Assembly: GCF_014268745.2 (NCBI RefSeq)
Contig: NZ_JABWRB020000001.1
Coordinates: forward strand, 2,914,001-2,978,000
DNA: 64,000 bases
DNA from: Pseudomonas zanjanensis
GTDB taxonomy: Bacteria; Pseudomonadota; Gammaproteobacteria; Pseudomonadales; Pseudomonadaceae
Direction of reading: 5' to 3'
Part shown: positions 27,166-35,545 of the stretch, in pieces
Position numbering within the stretch: position 1 is the first letter of the stretch
Layout of the letters: each line of letters starts with the position of its first letter
The notes under the pieces: model-generated
Databases searched by the model: none
What the model was told of the DNA's origin: nothing
Seen by the model: the letters and a program-made list of their open reading frames with translations, nothing else
Made by a program: the position numbers and the translations under genes

Positions 27166-28533
27166 ATGATCCAGCCCTTGAGTCATCTCCCCCATTCCCA
27201 GGAAGACCCGGCCACCCTCGCCGCACGCTTCAGCGACCTGGCGCCGCCCCTCAACGCGCGCCAAGCCCACCTGGAAGCGTCCCGCTGCCTGTATTGCTAC
27301 GACGCGCCGTGTGTGAACGCCTGTCCGAGCGAAATCGACATTCCCTCGTTCATCCGCAACATCCACCAGGACAACGTCCAAGGCGCGGCGCAGAAGATTC
27401 TTTCGGCCAACATCCTCGGCGGCAGTTGCGCTCGGGTCTGCCCCACCGAAGTCCTGTGCCAGCAAGCCTGCGTGCGCAACAACGCCCATGAATGCGCCCC
27501 GGTGTTGATCGGCTCGCTGCAACGCTACGCGGTGGACAACGCCCACTTCAGCGCGCACCCATTCCAACGGGCCGCCGCCACCGGCAAGCGCATCGCCGTG
27601 GTTGGCGCCGGGCCCGCGGGGTTGTCATGCGCCCATCGCAGCGCCATGCACGGCCATGACGTGGTGATTTTCGAAGCCCGGGACAAAGCCGGTGGCCTCA
27701 ACGAATACGGGATCGCCAAGTACAAACTGGTGGACGATTACGCCCAACGGGAGCTGGATTTCCTGCTGGAGATTGGTGGCATCGAAATCCGCCATGGCCA
27801 GAAGCTCGGCGAGCACCTGAGCCTGAGCGACCTGCACCAGCAATTCGACGCGGTGTTCCTCGGCCTCGGCCTGGCCGCCAGCAAACAACTGGGCCTGAGC
27901 GACGAACAAGCCCCGGGACTGCTGGCCGCCACCGAGTACATTCGCGAACTGCGCCAGGCCGATGACCTCAGCCAGTTGCCCCTGGCCGACCGTTGCATCG
28001 TCCTCGGCGCCGGCAACACCGCCATCGACATGGCCGTGCAAATGGCTCGCCTCGGCGCCCGGGACGTCAACCTGGTCTACCGCCGCGGCCTTGAGGACAT
28101 GGGCGCCACCTTGCACGAGCAAGACATCGCCAAGGCCAATCAGGTACGCCTGTTGACCTGGGCCCAACCGCAACAGGTGTTGCTCGATGACGCCGGGCAG
28201 GTGCGCGGCATGCGCTTTTCCCGTACCCATCTGGAAAACGGCCGACTGGTCATCGGCGCCGAGACCTTCGACCTGCCCGCCGATGCCATTTTCAAAGCCA
28301 TTGGCCAAGCCTTCGACGACAACGCGCTGGCGGACCCATTGGCCCGGGAGCTCAAGCGCCAGGACGGGCGGATCCTGGTGGACGAACACCTGCGCACCAG
28401 CGTTCCCGGGGTCTATGCCGGCGGCGATTGCACCAGCCTCGACCAGGACCTCACCGTGCAGGCCGTGCAGCACGGCAAACTCGCCGCCGAGGCGATCAAC
28501 GCTCAACTGATGCTTAACGTGGAGGCTGCGTAA
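27166..28533 (+). CDS. preT: NAD-dependent dihydropyrimidine dehydrogenase subunit PreT
   Basis: A 455-residue FAD/iron-sulfur subunit (also called PydX). The N-terminal ferredoxin-like part has the Cys clusters CLYCYDAPCVNACPSEID and GGSCARVCPTEVLCQQAC; a dinucleotide motif VVGAGPAGLSCAH and NAD site VLGAGNTAIDMAV follow. It feeds electrons from NADH to PreA to reduce uracil and thymine. The ATG at 27166 gives the family N-terminus; upstream frame is REP sequence. It is directly followed by preA with no gap. Confidence 0.95.
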   Translation: MIQPLSHLPHSQEDPATLAARFSDLAPPLNARQAHLEASRCLYCYDAPCVNACPSEIDIPSFIRNIHQDNVQGAAQKILSANILGGSCARVCPTEVLCQQACVRNNAHECAPVLIGSLQRYAVDNAHFSAHPFQRAAATGKRIAVVGAGPAGLSCAHRSAMHGHDVVIFEARDKAGGLNEYGIAKYKLVDDYAQRELDFLLEIGGIEIRHGQKLGEHLSLSDLHQQFDAVFLGLGLAASKQLGLSDEQAPGLLAATEYIRELRQADDLSQLPLADRCIVLGAGNTAIDMAVQMARLGARDVNLVYRRGLEDMGATLHEQDIAKANQVRLLTWAQPQQVLLDDAGQVRGMRFSRTHLENGRLVIGAETFDLPADAIFKAIGQAFDDNALADPLARELKRQDGRILVDEHLRTSVPGVYAGGDCTSLDQDLTVQAVQHGKLAAEAINAQLMLNVEAA

Positions 28534-29808
28534 ATGGCCGATCTGTCGATTGTCTTCGCCGGCATCAAAGCCCCCAATCCATTCTGGCTGGCCTCCGCGC
28601 CACCCACCGACAAGGCCTACAACGTCGTCCGCGCGTTCGAGGCCGGCTGGGGTGGCGTGGTCTGGAAAACCCTCGGTGAGGACCCGGCGGCGGTGAACGT
28701 GTCCTCGCGTTATTCGGCCCACTACGGCGCCAATCGCGAGGTATTGGGCATCAACAACATCGAGCTGATCACCGACCGTTCCCTGGAGATCAACCTGCGG
28801 GAAATCACCCAGGTGAAAAAGGACTGGCCGGACCGGGCGCTGATCGTGTCGCTGATGGTGCCCTGCGTCGAAGAATCCTGGAAAAACATCCTGCCCCTGG
28901 TGGAAGCCACCGGCGCCGACGGCATCGAGTTGAACTTCGGTTGCCCCCACGGCATGCCGGAACGGGGCATGGGCGCGGCGGTCGGCCAGGTGCCGGAGTA
29001 CGTCGAGCAAGTGACCCGCTGGTGCAAGACTTATTGCTCGCTGCCGGTGATCGTCAAGCTCACGCCGAACATCACCGACATCCGCGTCGCCGCCCGCGCG
29101 GCCCATCGCGGCGGGGCGGATGCGGTGTCGTTGATCAACACCATCAACTCCATCACCAGCGTCGACCTGGACCGCATGGTCGCCCTGCCCAGCGTCGGCA
29201 GCCAGAGCACCCACGGCGGTTACTGCGGCTCGGCGGTCAAGCCCATCGCCCTGAACATGGTCGCCGAAATCGCCCGCGACCCGCAGACCCAGGGCCTGCC
29301 GATCTGCGGCATCGGCGGCATCGGCAGCTGGCGCGACGCCGCCGAATTCATTGCCCTGGGCAGCGGCGCGGTGCAGGTCTGCACGGCGGCGATGCTGCAT
29401 GGGTTTCGCATCGTCGAAGAAATGAAGGACGGCCTGTCACGTTGGATGGACGATCACGGGCACGCCAACCTCCAGGCGTTCTCCGGCCGTGCGGTGGGCA
29501 ACACCACCGACTGGAAGTACCTGGACATCAACTACCAGGTCATCGCCAAGATCGATCAGGAGGCCTGCATCGGCTGCGGGCGCTGCCACATCGCCTGCGA
29601 AGACACCTCGCACCAGGCCATCGCCAGCCTCAAGCAGGCGAACGGCACGCATGTGTATGAGGTGATCGATGAGGAATGCGTGGGCTGCAACCTGTGCCAG
29701 ATCACCTGCCCGGTGCAGGACTGCATCGAAATGGTGACGGTGGACACTGGCAAGCCGTTTTTGGATTGGAACCATGATCCGCGCAATCCCTACCATGTAA
29801 CGGCTTGA
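28534..29808 (+). CDS. preA: NAD-dependent dihydropyrimidine dehydrogenase subunit PreA
   Basis: A 424-residue FMN subunit (PydA) that reduces uracil to dihydrouracil, step one of the pathway. The N-terminal barrel is dihydroorotate-dehydrogenase-like (IKAPNPFWLASAPPT, ELNFGCPHGM, GYCGSAVKPIALNM); the C-terminus carries two 4Fe-4S motifs, CIGCGRCHIACEDTSHQ and CVGCNLCQITCPVQDC. It abuts preT, as required for the heteromeric enzyme. Confidence 0.96.
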   Translation: MADLSIVFAGIKAPNPFWLASAPPTDKAYNVVRAFEAGWGGVVWKTLGEDPAAVNVSSRYSAHYGANREVLGINNIELITDRSLEINLREITQVKKDWPDRALIVSLMVPCVEESWKNILPLVEATGADGIELNFGCPHGMPERGMGAAVGQVPEYVEQVTRWCKTYCSLPVIVKLTPNITDIRVAARAAHRGGADAVSLINTINSITSVDLDRMVALPSVGSQSTHGGYCGSAVKPIALNMVAEIARDPQTQGLPICGIGGIGSWRDAAEFIALGSGAVQVCTAAMLHGFRIVEEMKDGLSRWMDDHGHANLQAFSGRAVGNTTDWKYLDINYQVIAKIDQEACIGCGRCHIACEDTSHQAIASLKQANGTHVYEVIDEECVGCNLCQITCPVQDCIEMVTVDTGKPFLDWNHDPRNPYHVTA

Positions 29809-29833
29809 AGTTTGAGGAGGCTGGGCTGGCCTC

Positions 29834-29928
29834 TTCGCGAGCAAGCCCGCTCCCACAGTGGATTGCTGTCGTTCACAAATATTGTGTTCACTGCAGATCA
29901 AGTGTGGGAGCGGGCTTGCTCGCGAAGG
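29834..29928. repeat. REP doublet
   Basis: Inverted pair of the GAGCGGGCTTGCTCGCGAA type just after preA. The rest of the 272-bp gap to the RHS gene shows no gene. Confidence 0.9.
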
Positions 29929-30080
29929 GGCCATCAGCCACATCACAAATTTCAGGCCCTCAACCAAACCCACTGCCATCCGAATCCACCAGCTTCGCGG
30001 ACTAACAGTTCTGCTAGTAGACACCCCCGAAGAAATACCCGAGCCTGACATAACCCAGTCCACCAGCAAGAGCCCAGCCC

Positions 30081-31172
30081 ATGTCGACGTCATCGATGAA
30101 GATACTGTGCCGCTACCAATACGACCCCCTGGATCGCCTGACCGGCTTGAAACCAGCGGAGCACCTGGACACGCAGCGCTTTTACCAGGACGACGAGTTG
30201 GTCAATGAGATCGAAGGCCAGGTGGAACTCACGATCCTTCGCCACGAAGCCCAGCCCCTGGCGCAACGCTTGCACATCGCCAATGTCACCGAGACGACGC
30301 TGCTGGCAACGGACCAGCAGCGGTCGGTTTTGCAGACGCTGGCTGGCACTGATACCCAGCCGATGGCGTATACCGCCTATGGTCATCGGCCTGCGGAAAG
30401 TGGTTTGAGCAGTTTGCTCGGGTTTAATGGTGAGCGCCCTGATCCGGTAACGGGGCATTATTTATTGGGACAGGGTAATCGAGCGTTTAATCCGGTGTTG
30501 ATGCGGTTTAATAGCCCAGATGAATTGAGTCCTTTTGGGGATGGGGGGATAAATGCGTATGCGTATTGTGGGGGGGATCCGGTTAATCGGTATGATCCGA
30601 GTGGGAATATTCCCTTCCACATTGTACTAAAATTGCAAGCCACTAGAGGATTCACAGCACCTACTGCATTAAATCGTTCGTCCAGAGCTATTGCCCGACC
30701 TGCTTCCCAAGCTTCCCACACAAAAACTATTATTCAGCCCCAAACTATTACTCAGCTCCTACAGAACCCGCGGGAAGTTACCGCCTCCTCAGCCCAAAAC
30801 CAACCCACACCCCTATATAAAAATGGACAACCTAAACCACCCGAAGAACTTTCAACACATCCAAGCACGGTTTATACACGCAGATATAAAACTAAGATTA
30901 AAAAAATATCAGACGCTTGGATAGAACACGACGCCAAGAATCCAGGCGGCCCAGAGCTGGCTGATCCTGCTTTGATAAAATTGTTCAACCGGTATAAAGA
31001 AATACGTCACACCGAGGCGTCTAAAGCAACTACACTTGGCTTAAAACTTGAGGCCAGAGCTCGTTATTTGAAGCCAATAGACGCAAAAATCTCCCGATTG
31101 AGACTAAAGATCAATAAAAATCGCTGGGAAAATCTAAATAAAAAGCAATCCCAATTTCGCAAGCAAACATAA
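30081..31172 (+). CDS. Orphan RHS-core protein with variable C-terminal tail
   Basis: A 363-residue protein. Residues 7-100 resemble the end of RHS/YD repeats (YQYDPLDRLTGL, FYQDDELVNEI); 100-175 is the RHS-associated core with GFNGERPDPVTGHYLLGQGNR and RFNSPDELSPFGDGGINAYAYCGGDPVN; 176-363 is a lysine-rich tail of unrelated sequence. Such tails are usually toxins carried by polymorphic RHS proteins. DNA beyond about 30600 is much richer in A and T than the neighbours, suggesting transfer of the tail. There is no signal peptide, no full shell and no immunity gene behind it. An ATG at 30096 is an alternative start. Confidence 0.82.
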   Translation: MSTSSMKILCRYQYDPLDRLTGLKPAEHLDTQRFYQDDELVNEIEGQVELTILRHEAQPLAQRLHIANVTETTLLATDQQRSVLQTLAGTDTQPMAYTAYGHRPAESGLSSLLGFNGERPDPVTGHYLLGQGNRAFNPVLMRFNSPDELSPFGDGGINAYAYCGGDPVNRYDPSGNIPFHIVLKLQATRGFTAPTALNRSSRAIARPASQASHTKTIIQPQTITQLLQNPREVTASSAQNQPTPLYKNGQPKPPEELSTHPSTVYTRRYKTKIKKISDAWIEHDAKNPGGPELADPALIKLFNRYKEIRHTEASKATTLGLKLEARARYLKPIDAKISRLRLKINKNRWENLNKKQSQFRKQT

Positions 31173-31217
31173 CGAACCCAACTTCAACGAAGTACGCTAC
31201 CGCGGATGACCTTGAGG

Positions 31218-31838
31218 TTACGGCTCCAACCCAATCCCCCGCAAAATTACACTGGTCACCGTCTGCACCGCCCGCTCGAACTGCATGTCCGACAGCGCTT
31301 GATGGTCATTGAGAATATTGATCTGGTGGTCGAAGTCAGCGTAGTGCTGGGTCGAGGCCCAGATCATATAAAGCAGGCTTGAAGGCTCCACCGGCAGGAT
31401 GCGTTTGTCCTCCACCCACTGGCGGATTTTCGCTTCCTTCATCTTGGCCCAGTCATAGAGGCTGGCGTCCAGCGCCTCGCCCAGGGTCGGGGCGCCGTGG
31501 ATGATTTCGTTGGCCCAGACTTTAGAGCCGTAGGGCCGGCTGCGGGAGTGGTTCATTTTGGCGCGAATGTAACTGCTAAGCACCACCCGCGGGTCGTCGA
31601 ACATTTCGAAGCACAAGGCGTCCTGTTTCCAGACTTCCAGCAGGTCGAACAGCACGGCGCTGTACAGTTCGCTCTTGGTGCTGAAGTAGTAATGCAGGTT
31701 GGAACGCGGCAACTGCACTTCGGCGGCGATGTCGGCCATGGCGGTGCTGCCGAAACCTTTCTCGGCGAAGACCTTCTCGGCGGCCAACAGGATTTTCTCG
31801 ACGTTACTGCGACGAATCTCGATCTTGTGATTGCCCAT
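31218..31838 (-). CDS. TetR/AcrR-family transcriptional regulator
   Basis: A 206-residue regulator. The N-terminal helix-turn-helix reads VEKILLAAEKVFAEKGFGSTAMADIAAEVQLPRSNLHYYFSTKSELY; the C-terminal ligand domain includes SLLYMIWASTQHYADFDHQI, reminiscent of RutR-type regulators of pyrimidine use. The ATG at 31838 is chosen for its GGGAG site five bases ahead. It is convergent with the RHS gene and is a good candidate regulator of the pyrimidine genes, from which only the RHS insert separates it. Confidence 0.88.
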   Translation of the reverse strand: MGNHKIEIRRSNVEKILLAAEKVFAEKGFGSTAMADIAAEVQLPRSNLHYYFSTKSELYSAVLFDLLEVWKQDALCFEMFDDPRVVLSSYIRAKMNHSRSRPYGSKVWANEIIHGAPTLGEALDASLYDWAKMKEAKIRQWVEDKRILPVEPSSLLYMIWASTQHYADFDHQINILNDHQALSDMQFERAVQTVTSVILRGIGLEP

Positions 31839-31920
31839 GAGGGCTCCCTGGCAACAGCGTTGGTCAAGACTAGCATTCACCCATCTTTGAAAACACCGAT
31901 GCCGCTTGTGGGAAAGCTTT

Positions 31921-32054
31921 TGTGGCGAGGGAGCTTGCTCCCGCTCGGCTGCGCAGCAGTCGTAAAACCGGCTGGCGCGCTATCCCTGGAAAACCGCGTC
32001 AGTCCATTTTGGGGCTGCTGCGCAGCCCAGCGGGAGCAAGCTCCCTCGCCACAA
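31921..32054. repeat. REP doublet
   Basis: Inverted pair of the TGTGGCGAGGGAGCTTGCTC type between the TetR and DUF6124 genes, which point the same way. Confidence 0.88.
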
Positions 32055-32068
32055 AAGCGGGTTTTGCG

Positions 32069-32419
32069 TTATGTCGACTGGCGGGGTTCGACGTTATCCA
32101 GCGCGCGGTTCGCCAGCATTGCGCTCAGTTCGATCAGTTGCTGGATGCCCAGGGCAATGTGGCGCCTCGAGCCTTTCAGGTCGAAGGCCAGGTCATTGAC
32201 CATGGCGTTGGCCGAGGCCAGGTTTTCGCTGAGGTTGGCGAGCAGGGTTTCGGTGTCGACGCCGTTGACGACGGTGAACAGTTGGCCGGGATCGGCTTCG
32301 GGTTTGCTGGGTTTGGGTTTGGGCTTGAGGTAGGAGTCGAGAATGCGGTCGGCGGCTTCGTCGAACGCTTTTGAGTTGGATGGATCTGTATCCGGTGGGT
32401 TGGGGGTTACTTTGAACAT
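32069..32419 (-). CDS. DUF6124 family protein
   Basis: A 116-residue soluble protein of a family I know only from Pseudomonas: FKVTPNPPDTDP at the start, a linker rich in Pro and Lys, and a helical C-terminal half (DTETLLANLSENLASANAMVNDLAFDLKGSRRHIALGIQQLIELSAML). Function is unknown. The ATG at 32419 follows TTGGAGA; this ribosome site is complementary to a loop of the C4-like RNA encoded just upstream, so expression is probably repressed by that RNA. Confidence 0.82.
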   Translation of the reverse strand: MFKVTPNPPDTDPSNSKAFDEAADRILDSYLKPKPKPSKPEADPGQLFTVVNGVDTETLLANLSENLASANAMVNDLAFDLKGSRRHIALGIQQLIELSAMLANRALDNVEPRQST

Positions 32420-32474
32420 AGATGAATCTCCAAATCGAAAAATGGAGCCATCACTCTCGCTACCAAACGAAGGG

Positions 32475-32551
32475 TGGCGGCCATACGCGGGTTGGTAGAC
32501 CGGTGACTTGGAGAACCGGCGCGTCCGAAGACGCCCTGCGCATGACCGCCA
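32475..32551 (-). ncRNA. C4-antisense-like RNA in the DUF6124 leader
   Basis: On the minus strand a 14-bp stem (32551-32538 with 32488-32475, two G-U pairs) encloses a UUCG-capped hairpin (32534-32521) and a 5-bp hairpin (32519-32500). The loop of the latter holds UCUCCAA (32514-32508), perfectly complementary to UUGGAGA at the DUF6124 ribosome site (32433-32427). A free CUACCAA (32498-32492) is complementary to UUGGUAG at 32466-32460. Two antisense segments matching two targets just upstream of a gene on the same transcript is the C4 RNA plan known from phages P1 and P7. Confidence 0.7.
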
Positions 32552-32801
32552 TAAAACAGTTCCGAAATGGACTGTATGACGAGGGCTATGCGACAAGTCA
32601 AAAGCCGGGCTACCAAACCCGATCGCTGATTCAATCAGCGACCCGGAAACGATAAAACCCTGGCCCAAGGCGCACAAGCCGGCGGATTCTGGCGCAGTTG
32701 TAGGTAACGGCGCAAGACAACGTAGCCCAATCCCGAACAATCCTACGTCTGGATAAACACAGGCCTGTTTGGACTGGAAACAGGCTGGACAACCCAACCC
32801 T

Positions 32802-32915
32802 TGTGGCGAGGGAGCTTGCTCCCGCTGGACTGCGCAGCAGGCCCAAATTTCTTTGTTTCAGCACGAATTCCTGGGGCGGCTTCGCCACCCAGCGGGAGCA
32901 AGCTCCCTCGCCACA
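32802..32915. repeat. REP doublet
   Basis: Inverted pair of the TGTGGCGAGGGAGCTTGCTC type within the 789-bp gap between the DUF6124 and oprD genes. Besides the RNA element, an isolated 9-bp inverted repeat (32623-32641) and the operator at 33157, I see nothing else in this gap. Confidence 0.88.
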
Positions 32916-33156
32916 AAGAGCCCGCTCAAGCCTTCCGATCAGGACATTCGACTAATGTCTTAGACCAGTCATCGCACAACCAAGCACCCTCACCGCTATT
33001 CTCAAACCCCGTATCCACCCGGTGCCACCGCTTTCGATCCTGGCCTGCGCCAGCGACAGCCATTGCACTGCCTCATTTTGAAGCACACCCAAGTTGGATA
33101 ATTCCGATAATGGCCAGTTGACAACGAGCAGCCGCTTCCAAATAATCACCGCCATG

Positions 33157-33177
33157 TTGTACGACGACGTATGACAA
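33157..33177. promoter_or_regulatory. GntR-type operator candidate upstream of the porin gene
   Basis: TTGTACGACGA fits the FadR/GntR half-site pattern TNGTNNNACNA. The 19 bases from 33159, GTACGACGACGTATGACAA, agree at 16 positions with a site before udh. It ends 31 bp before the porin start, where a repressor could block transcription. Confidence 0.5.
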
Positions 33178-33208
33178 ATAAAAACAACAAAAAGTAGGGA
33201 GCGCCATA

Positions 33209-34510
33209 GTGAGCACACGTGTCCGTTTTTCGCCCAACCATCGTCCAAACCGCCGTACCCTTCTGAGCTCCAGCCCCGCCCTGGTCCTGCTCGGTTGCAG
33301 CAGCCTTGCCGCATTTCTGCCCATGACCGCCAGCGCCGAAGGCTTCGTCGATGACGCCAAGGCCACGTTGAACCTGCGCAATTTCTACATCAACCGCAAC
33401 TTCACCAACCCGAACAATGCCCAAGGCAAAGCCGAAGAATGGACCCAGAGCTTCATTCTCGACGCCAAGTCCGGTTTCACCCAAGGCACCGTCGGCTTCG
33501 GCGTGGACGTGCTGGGGATGTACTCGGTCAAACTCGACGGCGGCCGTGGTACTGCGAACACTTCCTTGTTGCCGATTCATGACGACGGTCGCCCGGCCGA
33601 CGATTACGGTCGCCTCGGCGTGGCCCTCAAGGCCAAGGTCTCGAAGACTGAACTGAAGGTCGGCGAATGGATGCCGGTGCTGCCGATCCTGCGTTCCGAC
33701 GACGGTCGTTCCCTGCCGCAAACCTTCCGCGGCGGCCAGGTCACCTCCACCGAAATCAGCGGCCTGAGCCTCTACGGTGGCCAGTTCCGTGGCAACAGCC
33801 CGCGTAACGACGCGAGCATGGAAGACATGTCGATGAACGGCCGCGGCGCGTTCACCTCCGACCGTTTCAACTTCGGCGGCGGTGAATACGCCTTCAACGA
33901 AAAACGCACCCAGGTCGGCGTCTGGTACGCAGAACTGTCCGACATCTACCAACAGCAATATTTCAACCTGACCCACAGCCAGCCCATGGGCGACTGGACC
34001 CTGGGCGCCAACCTTGGCTACTTCACCGGCAAGGAAAACGGCAGCGCGTTGGCCGGCGACCTGGACAACAAAACCGCGTTCGCCATGCTCTCGGCCAAAT
34101 ACGGCGGCAACACCTTCTACGTCGGCCTGCAGAAAGTCGGCGGCGATGATGCCTGGATGCGCGTCAACGGCACCAGCGGCGGCACCCTGGCGAACGACAG
34201 CTACAACTCCAGCTACGACAACGCCAAGGAAAAATCCTGGCAAGTGCGCCACGACTTCAACTTCGCCGCTGTCGGCGTGCCGGGCCTGACCTTGATGAAC
34301 CGTTACATCAGCGGCGACAACGTGCACACCGCCACCGTTGACGATGGCAAGGAATGGGGCCGTGAAAGCGAGCTGGCCTACACCGTGCAGAGCGGTGTGC
34401 TGAAGAGCCTCAACGTGAAATGGCGTAACTCGTCGCTTCGTCGTGACTTCAGCACCAACGAATTCGACGAAAACCGAATCATCTTCAACTACCCGATCTC
34501 GCTGCTGTAA
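33209..34510 (+). CDS. OprD-family outer-membrane porin
   Basis: A 433-residue beta-barrel porin for small carboxylates. A long N-terminal signal sequence (positive region RPNRR, hydrophobic ALVLLGCSSLAAFLPMTASA, cleavage near residue 43) is followed by the OprD pattern EGFVDDAKATLNLRNFYINRNF and ends IIFNYPISLL with a hydrophobic C-terminus. GTG is the start. Directly upstream of uronate dehydrogenase and a TRAP system, it probably admits galacturonate, glucuronate or aldarates. Confidence 0.92.
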   Translation: MSTRVRFSPNHRPNRRTLLSSSPALVLLGCSSLAAFLPMTASAEGFVDDAKATLNLRNFYINRNFTNPNNAQGKAEEWTQSFILDAKSGFTQGTVGFGVDVLGMYSVKLDGGRGTANTSLLPIHDDGRPADDYGRLGVALKAKVSKTELKVGEWMPVLPILRSDDGRSLPQTFRGGQVTSTEISGLSLYGGQFRGNSPRNDASMEDMSMNGRGAFTSDRFNFGGGEYAFNEKRTQVGVWYAELSDIYQQQYFNLTHSQPMGDWTLGANLGYFTGKENGSALAGDLDNKTAFAMLSAKYGGNTFYVGLQKVGGDDAWMRVNGTSGGTLANDSYNSSYDNAKEKSWQVRHDFNFAAVGVPGLTLMNRYISGDNVHTATVDDGKEWGRESELAYTVQSGVLKSLNVKWRNSSLRRDFSTNEFDENRIIFNYPISLL

Positions 34511-34627
34511 CACGGGATATTGCCATGGGCGCATCCCATGGCAACCTGCGGCAGGGACGCCGATCCAGAGCGGTTCGTCGATCAAACGTTGACAAGGTAG
34601 CGGAAGGATAAGGATATTTCCTCTCGG

Positions 34628-34648
34628 TCGTACGACAACTTATAACAA
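34628..34648. promoter_or_regulatory. GntR-type operator candidate upstream of udh
   Basis: TCGTACGACAA fits TNGTNNNACNA, and GTACGACAACTTATAACAA (34630-34648) matches the site before the porin gene at 16 of 19 positions. It lies 32 bp before the udh start, almost the same distance as the other site from its gene. Confidence 0.5.
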
Positions 34649-34680
34649 CTGTACCTCTCACTGTTTGCTCAGGTAATGCC

Positions 34681-35502
34681 ATGACCACGACACAGATTCG
34701 CCCCCCCTTCAATCGCCTGCTCTTGACCGGCGCCGCCGGCGGCCTTGGCAAAGTCTTGCGCGAACGCCTCAAGCCTTACGCCCGCCACATTCGCCTGTCG
34801 GACATCGCCAACATGGCCCCGGCCATCGACGAAAGCGAAGAAGTGGTGCCCTGCGACCTGTCGGATAAGCAGGCCGTGCACCAGTTGGTGGAAGGCGTCG
34901 ACGCCATCCTGCATTTCGGCGGTGTCTCGGTGGAGCGCCCGTTCGAAGAGATCCTTGGCGCCAACATCAGTGGCGTGTTCCACATTTATGAAGCGGCGCG
35001 CAAGCACGGCGTCAAGCGTGTGATTTTCGCCAGCTCCAACCATGTCATCGGTTTCTACAAGCAGGACGAGGCCCTCGACGCCCATTGCCTTCGCCGTCCG
35101 GATGGCTACTACGGCCTGTCCAAGTCCTACGGCGAAGACATGGCCAGTTTCTATTTCGATCGCTACGGCATCGAGACCGTGAGCATCCGCATCGGCTCGT
35201 CGTTCCCCGAGCCGCAGAACCGCCGGATGATGAGCACCTGGCTGAGCTTCGACGACCTCACCCAACTGATTGAATGCTCGCTCTACACGCCGAAGGTCGG
35301 CCACACCGTGGTCTACGGCGTATCCGCCAACCGCGATGTCTGGTGGGACAACAGCCACGCCGCGCACCTGGGCTACCAGCCCAAGGACACGTCCGAAATT
35401 TTCCGCGACAAGGTCGAAGCGCAGCCGATGCCGGCCGCCGATGATCCGGCCAGGATCTACCAGGGCGGCGCCTTTGTCGCAGCCGGCCCGTTCGACGACT
35501 GA
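34681..35502 (+). CDS. udh: Uronate dehydrogenase
   Basis: A 273-residue short-chain dehydrogenase oxidising glucuronate and galacturonate with NAD to aldaro-lactones. The Rossmann GAAGGLGKVLRERL (residues 19-32), the catalytic Ser in FASSNHVIGFY and the YYGLSKSYGE YxxxK motif are present. From memory Udh proteins of pseudomonads look like this. It is followed at 43 bp by a lactonase gene and then a TRAP transporter, a typical uronate set. Confidence 0.9.
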   Translation: MTTTQIRPPFNRLLLTGAAGGLGKVLRERLKPYARHIRLSDIANMAPAIDESEEVVPCDLSDKQAVHQLVEGVDAILHFGGVSVERPFEEILGANISGVFHIYEAARKHGVKRVIFASSNHVIGFYKQDEALDAHCLRRPDGYYGLSKSYGEDMASFYFDRYGIETVSIRIGSSFPEPQNRRMMSTWLSFDDLTQLIECSLYTPKVGHTVVYGVSANRDVWWDNSHAAHLGYQPKDTSEIFRDKVEAQPMPAADDPARIYQGGAFVAAGPFDD

Positions 35503-35545
35503 TTCGTCTGTTGTTCATGGGATACGAACGAACCAAGGAATCACC

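Noticed and set aside
32422..32655. Small plus- and minus-strand frames overlapping the C4-like RNA
   Set aside because: The RNA stem with G-U pairs and the antisense matches explain the conservation-like look better than a peptide; no ribosome site precedes these frames.
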